DNA of 64,000 bases, taken from contig NZ_JAQGJM010000028.1 of NCBI RefSeq assembly GCF_028290625.1, positions 1 through 64,000 of the forward strand. The letters run 5' to 3'. The notes below the pieces were generated by a model. It searched no databases, was not told where the DNA came from, and was given only the letters and a program-made list of their open reading frames with translations. The position numbers were made by a program, and so were the translations under genes. The first letter of the stretch is position 1. Every line of letters starts with the position of its first letter. Positions 8,861 through 17,230 of the stretch are shown here, piece after piece. This DNA comes from Devosia sp. GTDB taxonomy: Bacteria > Pseudomonadota > Alphaproteobacteria > Rhizobiales > Devosiaceae.

Positions 8861-8888
8861 GTCCGGCCGCTGTGGGGAGCGGCCGGAC
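8861..8888. terminator. Strong hairpin between the two diguanylate cyclase genes
   Basis: Perfect 10-bp stem GTCCGGCCGC/GCGGCCGGAC with an 8-nt loop. It lies downstream of the 8948-9703 gene and upstream of the 8044-8826 gene, both on the minus strand. A T-run is lacking, so it could act as a terminator, pause site or mRNA 3'-end stabiliser. Confidence 0.5.
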
Positions 8889-8947
8889 CAAAATTGTACG
8901 GTGTCCGTCGGTTCAGGTCGCCCGCCGTTCCACCAGGGGAGCGGCAA

Positions 8948-9703
8948 TCAGGCGGCCTGCATCATGTCGACGCGATCGCGGCCGTGGCTCTTGGCCTGGT
9001 AGAGGCGCTGATCGGCAAGGCGATAGAGGTCGTTGAAATCGGCGCATCGGGCAAAGGTAGCCCCGCCGATGCTGACCGAGAGCGGGCAGGCAGTGTCATG
9101 TGGCGAAAATTGCAGCGAGGCGACCGCATGGCGAATGCGTTCGGCCACCTGGTCGGCCGTGCCTGGATCGGCGCCGACCAGGTAGACGCCGAATTCTTCC
9201 CCGCCCATGCGCCCCACCAGGTCGGAGGCGCGCACGCTGCTGCGGATGGTATCGGCCATCAGCTTGAGCGCTGCATCGCCCTGCTGATGGCCAAAGCGGT
9301 CATTGACCTGCTTGAAGTCATCGGCATCGATGATCAGCAGGGCCGCGCCATCGCTGGTGGCCGAGACGGCGCGCCGCTTCAGGTCGGCCAGCACCCGCTT
9401 GGTGAAGGCGCCCCGGTTGAGGCAATCGGTCAGCCAGTCGGTATTGGCCAGCAGTTCAAGTTGCCGGTTGGCATGCCGCAATTGTTCGTGCCGCAGCGTC
9501 AGGTAAAACAGCATCGGCCCGCCCAGCACCAGCGGCATCAGCACGGCGACCATCAGGCCGGGTACATTGAGGCCGGCGGAAAACACTTCCATGAAAATGT
9601 TGGTCAATATGATCGAAACCGCGATGGAGGCGGCCAGTGTCAATCCTGCGTTCCGCCAGATGCGGTTCCAAGTCCGCGGCGGCAGTTTGGCACGTGCGCT
9701 CAT
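8948..9703 (-). CDS. Membrane diguanylate cyclase (GGDEF) with intact inhibitory site
   Basis: Predicted 251-residue membrane enzyme with the same plan as its neighbour: two hydrophobic helices (about 18-38 and 48-70) and a C-terminal GGDEF domain. GGEEF is at 167-171 and the allosteric I-site RASD at 158-161 is intact, so this paralogue should be inhibited by its product. The ATG at 9703 gives an N-terminus comparable to the sister protein; an ATG six codons upstream (9721) is possible, and longer open sequence upstream overlaps ruvC and is not coding. It is transcribed divergently from ruvC. Confidence 0.88.
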   Translation of the reverse strand: MSARAKLPPRTWNRIWRNAGLTLAASIAVSIILTNIFMEVFSAGLNVPGLMVAVLMPLVLGGPMLFYLTLRHEQLRHANRQLELLANTDWLTDCLNRGAFTKRVLADLKRRAVSATSDGAALLIIDADDFKQVNDRFGHQQGDAALKLMADTIRSSVRASDLVGRMGGEEFGVYLVGADPGTADQVAERIRHAVASLQFSPHDTACPLSVSIGGATFARCADFNDLYRLADQRLYQAKSHGRDRVDMMQAA

Positions 9704-9868
9704 CGGTTTACTTTCATGCATTCCCGGGCCGAACACTATGGACGGGTCTTGAAGAAGGTATTGGCGAGACGGCCGCAATTTTATCCAATGCGGGTTTTCC
9801 ACCGCGCCTGTTGCCGTTTTGTTCACTTTGGGGTTGGTAGAGTGATCGCGCCTCATTAAAGGTGGGTC

Positions 9869-10375
9869 ATGAGCAAAGCTGTGCGAATCATCGGTATCGA
9901 TCCGGGCCTGCGCCGATGCGGCTGGGGCGTCATCGAATCGGAAGGTAACAGATTGGTGTTCGTTGCCTGCGGAACGCTGACGCCGCCGACCGATGGAGCG
10001 CTGGCCGACCGGCTGGCCGCCCTCTTTGCCGGCGTTAACGACCTGCTCGACCGGTTCGCCCCCGACGAGGCCGCGGTCGAGGAGACCTTCGTCAATGCGG
10101 GACCGCGCTCGGCGCTGATTCTGGGGCAGGCGCGGGGTGTGGTGTTGATGACGCCGGCGGCGCGCGGCGTGCCGGTCGCCGAATATGCGGCGAACCTGGT
10201 CAAGAAATCCGTGGTCGGCACCGGTCACGCCGAAAAGGGGCAGGTCGGGCTGATGGTCAAGACCTTGATGCCGGCAGCCGATTTCAAGGGCGAAGACGCG
10301 GCGGATGCGCTGGCGATCGCCATTTGCCATGCCCATCATCGGGTCGCGGCGCAGCGCTTGAGGGCAATCGCATGA
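9869..10375 (+). CDS. ruvC: Holliday junction endonuclease RuvC
   Basis: Cleaves Holliday junctions after RuvAB branch migration. The 168-residue product shows the acidic catalytic residues at family spacing: D11 in GIDPGL, E71 in EETFVN, and D143/D146 in GEDAADALA (compare D7, E66, D138, D141 in E. coli). It is first in a ruvC-ruvA-(membrane protein)-ruvB cluster; its stop overlaps the ruvA ATG (ATGA), implying translational coupling. Confidence 0.97.
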   Translation: MSKAVRIIGIDPGLRRCGWGVIESEGNRLVFVACGTLTPPTDGALADRLAALFAGVNDLLDRFAPDEAAVEETFVNAGPRSALILGQARGVVLMTPAARGVPVAEYAANLVKKSVVGTGHAEKGQVGLMVKTLMPAADFKGEDAADALAIAICHAHHRVAAQRLRAIA

Positions 10376-10989
10376 TCGGCAAGCTCAAGGGCATGGTCGA
10401 CAGTTTCGCTGATGACAGCGTGCTGATCGATTGCGGCGGCGTCTGCTACGAAACCTTCTGCTCCTCGCGCACGCTGCAGGCGCTGCCGCGCGTCGGCGAG
10501 GCCACGGTGGTGTTCATCGAAACCATCGTGCGCGAAGACATGATCCGGCTTTATGGGTTTTCCACGGAGGCCGAAAAGGCCTGGTTCAATTTGTTGATGA
10601 CCGTGCAGGGGGTCGGTGCGCGCGTGGCGCTGGCGATCCTGTCAGCGCTATCGCCCTCGGAAATTTCCAGTGCCATTGCCCTGCAGGACAAGGCGATGAT
10701 GGGACGGGCCAGTGGTGTCGGGCCGAAACTGGCCATCCGGCTGGTCACCGAGCTCAAGGGCAAGGTGCCTGCAACCGGTGGCGTAGACGCCGGGGTGCTC
10801 GGCCTGCAATCGGCCCTGGGCGACGGGTTGGCATCAAGCAATATCACTGACGCGGTCTCGGCTCTCACCAATCTCGGCTATTCCAGCGCCCAGGCCTCCG
10901 CCGCCCTGGCGCGGATCGTGGCACGCGAGGGGGATGGGACGCCAACCGAGAAGCTGATCCGGCTGGGGTTGCGGGAGTTGAGTAGTTGA
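10372..10989 (+). CDS. ruvA: Holliday junction branch migration protein RuvA
   Basis: Junction-binding subunit that loads the RuvB motor. The 205-residue product starts MIGKLKGMVDSFADDSVLID and contains the OB-fold domain (about 1-64), two helix-hairpin-helix motifs (TVQGVGARVALAIL and ASGVGPKLAIRLVTELK) and the C-terminal RuvB-binding domain (about 150-205) ending RELSS. The ATG overlaps the ruvC stop. The stop overlaps a TTG that begins the next gene, in a sequence repeated exactly at the start of ruvB. Confidence 0.97.
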   Translation: MIGKLKGMVDSFADDSVLIDCGGVCYETFCSSRTLQALPRVGEATVVFIETIVREDMIRLYGFSTEAEKAWFNLLMTVQGVGARVALAILSALSPSEISSAIALQDKAMMGRASGVGPKLAIRLVTELKGKVPATGGVDAGVLGLQSALGDGLASSNITDAVSALTNLGYSSAQASAALARIVAREGDGTPTEKLIRLGLRELSS

Positions 10990-10990
10990 G
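10974..10990 (+). repeat. Direct repeat, copy 1: GGAGTTGAGTAGTTGAG
   Basis: This 17-bp sequence is identical to 11470-11486. It holds the end of ruvA and, at repeat position 13, the TTG that starts the small membrane-protein gene. The second copy holds the end of that gene and, at the same repeat position, the TTG that starts ruvB. Confidence 0.9.
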
Positions 10991-11477
10991 GCGGAGGGGA
11001 CTGCTGGAAACGCTGGCCGCTTCGGGGCGGCTGGCCTTCTATGTCTGGCTGATAGCCGTGGTGGCAACGTTGCCCGTATTTTTCGTGGTCAGCCGAACGC
11101 CCGACTACTGGACCGGGTTGGCCGCCGTCGGATCCGTCGTGGCGGCGATCATGGGAACTTGGGCAGTTTTGTTGATACCGCCTTTGCTTTGTTGGATCGT
11201 CCTGCTGCTGCTTCTGGATCGGACGCCCCTGTCCAAATCCTGGTTGCAGCATGTCCTTCTCTCCGCGCTGGCGGGCCTTCTGGGCTGCGCAGCATACTAC
11301 CTGTTGTACCTGCTGTTGCGGAGCGGGACGGATGGGGTCTCGAACGGCTATCTTGCGTTCGGCATTTTCGTTCCAATGGCCTGCGTTGTATTGTTTCCCA
11401 TCTTCGCCTTGGTATTCAAGCGCTACCACGGCTGGCTGAGGCTAAGCGCATTTTTTGCTGAAGACGCCAGGAGTTGA
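10986..11477 (+). CDS. Small polytopic membrane protein inserted between ruvA and ruvB
   Basis: Predicted 163-residue protein with about four membrane helices (residues about 17-37, 46-80, 88-108 and 120-143) and a basic, short C-terminal tail; I do not recognise a family. The start is a TTG overlapping the ruvA stop (TTGA). The region looks less GC-rich than ruvA or ruvB, with T-rich codons in the helices. It breaks the usual ruvA-ruvB adjacency, and a 17-bp direct repeat brackets it, so it looks like an insertion that duplicated the junction. Read-through expression with ruv genes is implied by the overlaps, but a repair role should not be assumed. Confidence 0.75.
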   Translation: MRRRGLLETLAASGRLAFYVWLIAVVATLPVFFVVSRTPDYWTGLAAVGSVVAAIMGTWAVLLIPPLLCWIVLLLLLDRTPLSKSWLQHVLLSALAGLLGCAAYYLLYLLLRSGTDGVSNGYLAFGIFVPMACVVLFPIFALVFKRYHGWLRLSAFFAEDARS

Positions 11478-11486
11478 GTAGTTGAG
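11470..11486 (+). repeat. Direct repeat, copy 2: GGAGTTGAGTAGTTGAG
   Basis: Identical to 10974-10990, 496 bp away. It provides GGAG as ribosome-binding site, the TGA of the small membrane gene, and the TTG start of ruvB. Confidence 0.9.
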
Positions 11487-12522
11487 CGGTTTGACCTCCC
11501 CCGCAAGCGGTCGCGACGATCCGCTGGACGTCTCCTTGCGCCCGACCGGGTTTTCCGAGTTTGTGGGGCAGGCAGCGGCGCGGGCTAATCTGGAAGTGTT
11601 CATCGAGGCGGCCAAACGGCGCGGGACCGCGTTGGACCATGTGCTGTTCGTGGGGCCACCGGGGCTGGGCAAGACCACGCTGGCGCAGATCATTTCGCGC
11701 GAACTGGGCGTGGGCTTTCGCGCCACTTCGGGTCCGGTGATCGCCAAGGCGGGGGATCTGGCGGCGCTGCTGACGAACCTCGAAGATCGCGATGTGCTGT
11801 TCATCGACGAGATCCACCGGCTCAGTCCGGCGATCGAGGAAATCCTCTATCCGGCGATGGAGGATTATCAGCTCGACCTGATCATCGGCGAAGGCCCGGC
11901 GGCCCGCTCGGTGCGGATCGATCTGGCAAAATTCACCCTGGTGGGGGCGACGACGCGCGCCGGGCTGCTGACCACGCCATTGCGCGACCGCTTCGGCATT
12001 CCGGTGCGGCTCAATTTCTATACGCCCGAGGAGCTGGTGCTGATCGTTCAGCGCGGGGCGCGGCTTTTGGGGATGCCGATGGCGCCCGATGGAGCGATGG
12101 AGATCGCGCGGCGCTCGCGCGGCACGCCACGTATTGCCGGACGGCTGCTGCGGCGGGTGACGGATTTCGCGCTGGTCGACGGCTCGGGGGAAATCACCCG
12201 CGCCATCGCCGACAAGGCCTTGCTGCGGCTCGATGTGGATGCGCGCGGGCTGGACCAGCTCGACCGGCGCTATCTCACCACCATTGCCGAATTCTATAAT
12301 GGCGGCCCGGTGGGGATCGAAACCATCGCCGCCGCGCTGAGTGAGCCGCGCGATGCGATCGAGGAGATCGTCGAGCCCTATCTGCTGCAGCAGGGTTTTA
12401 TCCAGCGCACTTCGCGCGGGCGTATGCTGACCGGAGCGGCATTCCAGCATCTGGGGATGAGCGTGCCGCAGGGCTTTGTGGGCATTCAGGCCAATCTGTT
12501 CGAGGAGCCGGAGGCGGAATGA
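11482..12522 (+). CDS. ruvB: Holliday junction branch migration ATPase RuvB
   Basis: AAA+ hexameric motor that drives branch migration with RuvA. The 346-residue product has Walker [10 protein letters not shown] (58-66), Walker B LFIDEIHR (107-113), sensor 1 [10 protein letters not shown] and a C-terminal winged helix ending near IQANLF. The start is taken as the TTG at 11482 with GGAG about 8 nt upstream; the next residues ([12 protein letters not shown], then [15 protein letters not shown]) fit the usual short leader before the conserved RPxxxxxFxGQ. The stop overlaps the NUDIX start by 4 nt. Confidence 0.96.
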   Translation: MSGLTSPASGRDDPLDVSLRPTGFSEFVGQAAARANLEVFIEAAKRRGTALDHVLFVGPPGLGKTTLAQIISRELGVGFRATSGPVIAKAGDLAALLTNLEDRDVLFIDEIHRLSPAIEEILYPAMEDYQLDLIIGEGPAARSVRIDLAKFTLVGATTRAGLLTTPLRDRFGIPVRLNFYTPEELVLIVQRGARLLGMPMAPDGAMEIARRSRGTPRIAGRLLRRVTDFALVDGSGEITRAIADKALLRLDVDARGLDQLDRRYLTTIAEFYNGGPVGIETIAAALSEPRDAIEEIVEPYLLQQGFIQRTSRGRMLTGAAFQHLGMSVPQGFVGIQANLFEEPEAE

Positions 12523-13034
12523 GCGAAACCGTGGCTGAGCGCACGATGATCAGCTTCAAGGTCGGCGACCAGCGGTTCAACCACCGGGTTGCCGCCATCG
12601 CGATGTGGAACGGCCACGTCCTGGTGTGCCGCGAGGACAAGGACGATTATGTGATGTTGCCCGGTGGCCGGGTGGAACTGGGGGAGTCCAGTCCCATCGC
12701 GCTGGCCCGCGAGATGGTTGAAGAACTCGGTGTTGAAGCACCCATCGAGCGACTGCTGTTCACCGAGGAGAACTTTTTCGAACGCGACGGCGAGGCGTTT
12801 CATCAGATCGGCATTTATTATCAGGTCGCGTTGCCGGATGATTTTCCCTTCGTCACCGGCACGCCGTGCCTGGTGCGGTTCGATGAAGGCCTGGAACTGA
12901 AATTTTCCTGGGTGAAGGCGACCGCCGAAGCGCTGACGGTGGTCAACCTGCTGCCGATGTGGTTGCGCGAGGCGCTCGAAGCCCCGCAGGATGGCTCCCG
13001 CCATGTCGTCGTCGACGAGCGATCCCGTGTCTGA
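12519..13034 (+). CDS. NUDIX hydrolase
   Basis: Predicted 171-residue pyrophosphohydrolase. A complete NUDIX box lies at residues 49-72 (GG, E at the sixth position, then REMVEELGV), which supplies the Mg-binding helix. There is no extra domain that identifies the nucleotide substrate. It overlaps ruvB by 4 nt and ybgC by up to 44 nt, so it belongs to the same transcription unit running from ruvC. The starting ATG at 12519 ([10 protein letters not shown]) is set by the overlap; a second in-frame ATG nine codons later is a less likely alternative. Confidence 0.9.
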   Translation: MSETVAERTMISFKVGDQRFNHRVAAIAMWNGHVLVCREDKDDYVMLPGGRVELGESSPIALAREMVEELGVEAPIERLLFTEENFFERDGEAFHQIGIYYQVALPDDFPFVTGTPCLVRFDEGLELKFSWVKATAEALTVVNLLPMWLREALEAPQDGSRHVVVDERSRV

Positions 13035-13431
13035 GCCCCACACCTTTCCGGTTCGCATCTACTACGAAGACACCGATTTTTCGGGCAATGTCTATCACGC
13101 CGCCTATCTCAAATTCTTCGAGCGCGGGCGCACGGAATTCCTGCGCGATCTGGGCATCCATCATTCCGAATTGGCCCAGCAAGGCATCGCCTTCGCGGTG
13201 CGCGGGATGGACATCCAGTTTCTCGGCGCAGCCCATATCGATGACCTGCTTAGCGTCAGCACGCGGGTAGAGGCCATAACCGGCGCGCGGCTGACTTTGG
13301 CGCAGACGATCGAACGCGATGGCCTGCTGTTGACGCAGGCCAAAGTGGTGGTGGTGGCGATCAAGACCAGTGGCGGCGTCGCCCGCCTGCCCAGGCATTT
13401 GCTGGACCGGCTGGCGGCGGAGCGGCAATAA
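12991..13431 (+). CDS. ybgC: YbgC-type acyl-CoA thioesterase of the tol-pal cluster
   Basis: Hot-dog-fold thioesterase, hydrolysing short acyl-CoAs in characterised relatives, and regularly encoded directly before tolQ. The 146-residue product shows IYYEDTDFSGNVYHAAYL, with the catalytic aspartate in DTD, then FFERGRTEFLR. The start is uncertain: ATG codons at 12991 and 13003 lie inside the NUDIX gene, and a GTG at 13027 would give a nearly non-overlapping start. In this genome two stress-type genes on the other strand separate ybgC from tolQ, although the order ruvABC-ybgC-tolQRAB-pal is otherwise kept. Confidence 0.93.
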   Translation: MAPAMSSSTSDPVSEPHTFPVRIYYEDTDFSGNVYHAAYLKFFERGRTEFLRDLGIHHSELAQQGIAFAVRGMDIQFLGAAHIDDLLSVSTRVEAITGARLTLAQTIERDGLLLTQAKVVVVAIKTSGGVARLPRHLLDRLAAERQ

Positions 13432-13433
13432 AA

Positions 13434-13453
13434 AGGGGCCGCGTGCGACCCCT
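13434..13453 (-). terminator. Rho-independent terminator of the CHRD gene
   Basis: Stem AGGGG/CCCCT plus inner CGC/GCG; read on the minus strand it is followed by TTTTTA. It starts 7 nt past the CHRD gene stop and overlaps the end region of convergent ybgC. Confidence 0.6.
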
Positions 13454-13459
13454 CATTGG

Positions 13460-13903
13460 CTACATGGCACCGGCAGCCATCACCTGGCCACGGATTTCGC
13501 CATCGGGAAATTTGGCAGTGTGGACGTTGAAATACCACATGCCGGCCTGCAATTGCTCGGCCTGCTCGTCGGTTAGCGTGGCCGTGCCCTTGATGGGACT
13601 GGCAAGGCTCCCCTCGATCGGCACGACTGGTGCCGCGTTGGCGCCGACTTCAGCTGGACCGTGGAAATGGGCAGCGCTGGCGTCGCCGGTCAGGCCCTCA
13701 TAGGTGACAGTCCAGGCGAATTGCTTGCTGTCAGTGTCGAAGGTGGCCTCGACCTTGCCGGTCCCGGCAGAATCGGTGGGCGGCACCTCGGAGGGGCCGT
13801 TCAGTTCGGCCATCATGTTGATGACTTCGGCATAGGCCGGGGCGGCGGCAAAGAGCGAGCCGGCGGCCAGCAGCACGGCCATGGATGCGATACGAATGCT
13901 CAT
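13460..13903 (-). CDS. Exported CHRD-domain protein
   Basis: Predicted 147-residue secreted or periplasmic protein. A signal peptide (MSIRIASMAVLLAAGSLFAA, cleavage after AYA) precedes a single CHRD domain, recognised by LNGPSEVPPTDSAGTGKVEA, the HFHGP histidine segment and FNVHTAKFPDGEIRGQV at the end. CHRD domains occur in chordin and in many bacterial exported proteins; their bacterial role is not established. The ATG at 13903 has GAGGAGG seven nt upstream. A perfect EcfG-type promoter lies 37-61 nt before the start, so expression should depend on the general stress response. Confidence 0.88.
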   Translation of the reverse strand: MSIRIASMAVLLAAGSLFAAAPAYAEVINMMAELNGPSEVPPTDSAGTGKVEATFDTDSKQFAWTVTYEGLTGDASAAHFHGPAEVGANAAPVVPIEGSLASPIKGTATLTDEQAEQLQAGMWYFNVHTAKFPDGEIRGQVMAAGAM

Positions 13904-13939
13904 AAAATCCTCCTCGTTGCGCGATGGTGCGTCGTATCG

Positions 13940-13964
13940 AACGGAGGACAAACGCGGCGGTTCC
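13940..13964 (-). promoter_or_regulatory. EcfG (general stress sigma) promoter of the CHRD gene
   Basis: On the minus strand GGAAC and CGTT are separated by exactly 16 nt, the full consensus for EcfG-type sigma factors of the PhyR-NepR-EcfG system. The element ends 37 nt before the gene start. Confidence 0.8.
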
Positions 13965-13977
13965 TTCACGAATTGGC

Positions 13978-14005
13978 GCGGCCCGGGCCTTGGTGGCCGG
14001 GCCGC
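13978..14005 (-). terminator. GC-rich hairpin after the glycine-zipper gene
   Basis: Stem of 9 bp GCGGCCCGG/CCGGGCCGC about 14 nt past the stop of the 14019-14474 gene. There is no good T-run; it probably separates this gene from the EcfG promoter of the next one. Confidence 0.45.
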
Positions 14006-14018
14006 CCAAGTCTAGCGA

Positions 14019-14474
14019 TTAGTTGGTTGCTGCAACGACCGTGCCGGGCGAATAGACGATGGTATTGTTGGACAGGTCGACGAACCAGACCCGGTCCTGG
14101 GTGTAGAAATAGCCATAGATGGGGTCGCCTTCGATGGGGTGGATGACCACGGTCGAGGGCACCACATAGCCGACGTCGAGATTGCCCCCGATGACTACGG
14201 GGTCGGTCGGGTGCAGGCGGACATAGTCAACCGAGGATGCCTGCACGCCGGCGGCGGCGCCAATGGTAGCGCCCGCGAAGCCGCCGATAACGGCGCCGAT
14301 AGGGCCGAACACCAGGCCGCCCGCAATCGCGCCGGCAACGCCGCCGCCAGCGCCGCCCACGGTTGCGCCTGCATCCTGCTCGTTGGTGGCGGGTGCACTC
14401 TTGAAGATCTGGGCGAAGGCCGGAGCGCCGCCCAGGGCAAAGATGGCCACGGAGGCCAGAAGAAGCTTTTTCAT
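14019..14474 (-). CDS. Exported glycine-zipper protein, DUF1236-like C-terminus
   Basis: Predicted 151-residue exported protein. Signal peptide MKKLLLASVAIFALGGAPAFA is followed by a glycine-zipper stretch (about residues 37-80: repeated G/A with GGVAGAIAGGLVFGPIGAV), the type that inserts in or spans a membrane, and a small beta-rich C-terminal part (GYVVPSTVVIHPIEGDPIYG... TIVYSPGTV) resembling the DUF1236 domain common in Hyphomicrobiales. The ATG at 14474 has AGAGG upstream; the longer upstream frame has no signal peptide. A perfect EcfG-type promoter lies 66-90 nt before the start, pointing to envelope stress or stationary-phase expression. Function is unknown. Confidence 0.8.
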   Translation of the reverse strand: MKKLLLASVAIFALGGAPAFAQIFKSAPATNEQDAGATVGGAGGGVAGAIAGGLVFGPIGAVIGGFAGATIGAAAGVQASSVDYVRLHPTDPVVIGGNLDVGYVVPSTVVIHPIEGDPIYGYFYTQDRVWFVDLSNNTIVYSPGTVVAATN

Positions 14475-14798
14475 TGTTCTTTTTCCTCTTTGGCGCGCGA
14501 TAAATTCTACCGCGCGGATTATTCGCCCCTCGCCTAAATAACGAACCCGGCTGGGTGGGGTTCCCGGCCCCGAGGTGTGTCCCGCTTGCATGACGCACAT
14601 GCCGGCGCTCACGTTGCCGTCAGGGCACAGGCTTTGTTAACCAATCCTTGACCATAATTGCGGCAAAGGGACTGTCCTATGGTGCCGGGCTCCGCAAAGG
14701 CCGGAAAGCCAAGGCATTTCTCTTAAATTTGACAAATTCCGACCGCATGGCCTGTGCCTGAAGGTCGGGCTCTGTAAGCCGGCCGAAAGGATCACTCC
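14475..14798. other. Intergenic region between the glycine-zipper gene and tolQ
   Basis: Divergent 324-nt region. It holds the EcfG promoter for the minus-strand gene (14540-14564). Towards tolQ there are two possible -35 elements (TTGACC at 14648, TTGACA at 14729) without convincing -10 partners, and two loosely similar GC-rich segments near 14687 and 14768. I assign no further function. Confidence 0.5.
14540..14564 (-). promoter_or_regulatory. EcfG (general stress sigma) promoter of the glycine-zipper gene
   Basis: On the minus strand GGAAC and CGTT are separated by exactly 16 nt, the same perfect pattern as before the neighbouring CHRD gene. Confidence 0.8.
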
Positions 14799-15509
<711 letters not shown>

Positions 15510-15511
15510 CC

Positions 15512-15979
15512 ATGGGCATGGGTGGAGCAGGCGGTGGTGGCGGAGGCGGGCGGCGCGGTAGCCGCCGCAGCCGTCGCAAGGGTAGCGGCGGGGTGATGAG
15601 CGAGATCAACGTGACGCCGCTGGTCGACGTCATGCTGGTGCTGCTGATCGTGTTCATGGTGGCGGCCCCGATGATGACGGCCGGCGTGCCGATCGACCTG
15701 CCCAAGACGGCCGCCAACGAGCTCAACAGCCAGACCCAGCCGATCACGGTGGCGGTGACGCCCGAAGGCGGCATCTACGTCGGTGAAGACCCGGTGGCCG
15801 AGAGCGATCTGATCGCCGCGGTGACGGCGCTCGCCACTAATGGCACCGAGGACCGGATATTCCTGCGCGGTGATACCGCGGCCAACTACGGCGCGGTGAT
15901 GAAGGTCATGGGCCTGCTGTCGGGCGCTGGCTTCACCAAAATTGGCCTGATCACCGAGAAAGCCCCAGGGACGCCATAG
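15512..15979 (+). CDS. tolR: TolR, inner-membrane subunit of the Tol-Pal system
   Basis: Partner of TolQ in the motor complex. The 155-residue product has a glycine/arginine-rich cytoplasmic N-terminus (to about 27), then MSEINVTPLVDVMLVLLIVF, a single membrane helix containing the conserved aspartate (about D39) used for proton passage, and a periplasmic peptidoglycan-binding domain. It begins 2 nt after the tolQ stop and the tolA ATG follows its own stop directly, so the three are one operon. Confidence 0.95.
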   Translation: MGMGGAGGGGGGGRRGSRRSRRKGSGGVMSEINVTPLVDVMLVLLIVFMVAAPMMTAGVPIDLPKTAANELNSQTQPITVAVTPEGGIYVGEDPVAESDLIAAVTALATNGTEDRIFLRGDTAANYGAVMKVMGLLSGAGFTKIGLITEKAPGTP

Positions 15980-17176
15980 ATGCGCACCGGGATCGTCGTA
16001 TCGGCTCTAGCTCACATCGTCCTGTTGACCATTGGCTTGGTCAATCTGGGGCAGGCGGAGCCGTTGGAGCCGATAACCGAATCCATCGCCGTCGACCTGG
16101 TGTCAATCTCGGACTTTTCCAATATTCGCGTCGGCTCGCTAGATAGTAAAATTGTCGAGACGCCGACCCCCTCGGCAGTGGAGACCAACAAGCCGGCCGA
16201 ACTGGCGCAGCCAACCGGCAATACCGAGCAAAACCAGGAACAGCCCAAGCCGGCCGATATTCCGACGCCGGCGCCGGTGATCAATACCGCTCCGACCCCG
16301 GCGACGCGGCCGGAGCCGACGCCTGAGCCGACCCCCGAGCCGGACCCGGTTCCCGAACCAGTGCCAGAACCTGTTCCAGAGCCCGCACCGGTGCCGGAGC
16401 CAGCCCCTGCTCCTGAGCCGGCCCCCGTACCAGAACCTGCGCCCGTGCCGGAGCCTGCTCCGGTGCCCGAACCCGCGCCAGAGCCCGTTCCCGAGCCCAT
16501 CCCGACGCCGGAGCCGACACCCGAGCCAACGCCGACGCCCGATCCGACACCGCCCAAGCCGGCGGTGCCGGCGCCGATGGCGCGGCCGGCCAATCTTGCG
16601 CAGAAGCGGGCAGACTTTGCGGCCAAGCAGGCGGCTCAGCAAGAGGCCCAGCAGCAAGCCGCCGCCGATGCCAAGAAGGAAGAAGAGCGCAAGAAGAAAG
16701 AGGCCGCCGCCAAGGAAGCCGCGCGCGTCGCTGCGGCCGAGGAGGCCAAGCGCGAGCAGGCGGCAACCTCGACGCTGGACGCTTCGTTGGCCGATGACAT
16801 TTCGGCCATCATCAACAAGGATACGTCCACCGGCGCAACGACCGGGCAGGGCGGCTCGCCCACGCTAGGCGATGCGGATGGAACTTCGGCGACGCTGAGC
16901 CAGTCGGAAATCGCGGGCCTGCAGGCCAAGATCAAGCAGTTCTGGAACCTGCTGCCAAGCGAAACCGAAAGCGGCCTGACCGTCACCCTGCGGGTGAACC
17001 TTAACCAGGATGGCAGCGTTGCGGGTACGCCCCAGGTGATTGCCGCCGATCCGTCGCCCCTTGGGGCATCGATGGCGCGGGCGGCGCAGCGGGCAGTGTT
17101 GCAGGCGGCGCCCTTCAGTTTGTCGGCCGATTCCTATAACGAGTGGCGCGAGATCGAAATCACGCTGCGTCCCTGA
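15980..17176 (+). CDS. tolA: TolA-like protein with a long Pro-Glu repeat arm
   Basis: Trans-periplasmic connector pulled by TolQR towards Pal. The 398-residue product has a short N-terminal anchor helix (about 4-24), a Pro/Glu/Thr/Val repeat of PEP, PVPEP and PAPEP units (about 111-192), an Ala/Glu/Lys/Arg-rich coiled coil (about 207-262) and a C-terminal TolA/TonB-like domain (about 305-398, with FWNLLP and [15 protein letters not shown]). The stiff Pro-rich arm recalls TonB and is unlike the all-helical domain II of E. coli TolA. Position between tolR and tolB fixes the role. Confidence 0.9.
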   Translation: MRTGIVVSALAHIVLLTIGLVNLGQAEPLEPITESIAVDLVSISDFSNIRVGSLDSKIVETPTPSAVETNKPAELAQPTGNTEQNQEQPKPADIPTPAPVINTAPTPATRPEPTPEPTPEPDPVPEPVPEPVPEPAPVPEPAPAPEPAPVPEPAPVPEPAPVPEPAPEPVPEPIPTPEPTPEPTPTPDPTPPKPAVPAPMARPANLAQKRADFAAKQAAQQEAQQQAAADAKKEEERKKKEAAAKEAARVAAAEEAKREQAATSTLDASLADDISAIINKDTSTGATTGQGGSPTLGDADGTSATLSQSEIAGLQAKIKQFWNLLPSETESGLTVTLRVNLNQDGSVAGTPQVIAADPSPLGASMARAAQRAVLQAAPFSLSADSYNEWREIEITLRP

Positions 17177-17230
17177 TTTTGACACACGATCTGGACAGAA
17201 GTCCGGGGTCGTTGAGATGGAGATGACGAA

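Noticed and set aside
14687..14792. Two similar GC-rich segments before tolQ considered as a riboswitch
   Set aside because: They match only loosely, form no consistent fold and resemble no known aptamer consensus.
16310..16560. Repetitive DNA in tolA considered as a CRISPR or tandem-repeat array
   Set aside because: The repeats are in frame Pro-Glu codons with no spacers or uniform unit length, so they are protein repeats.
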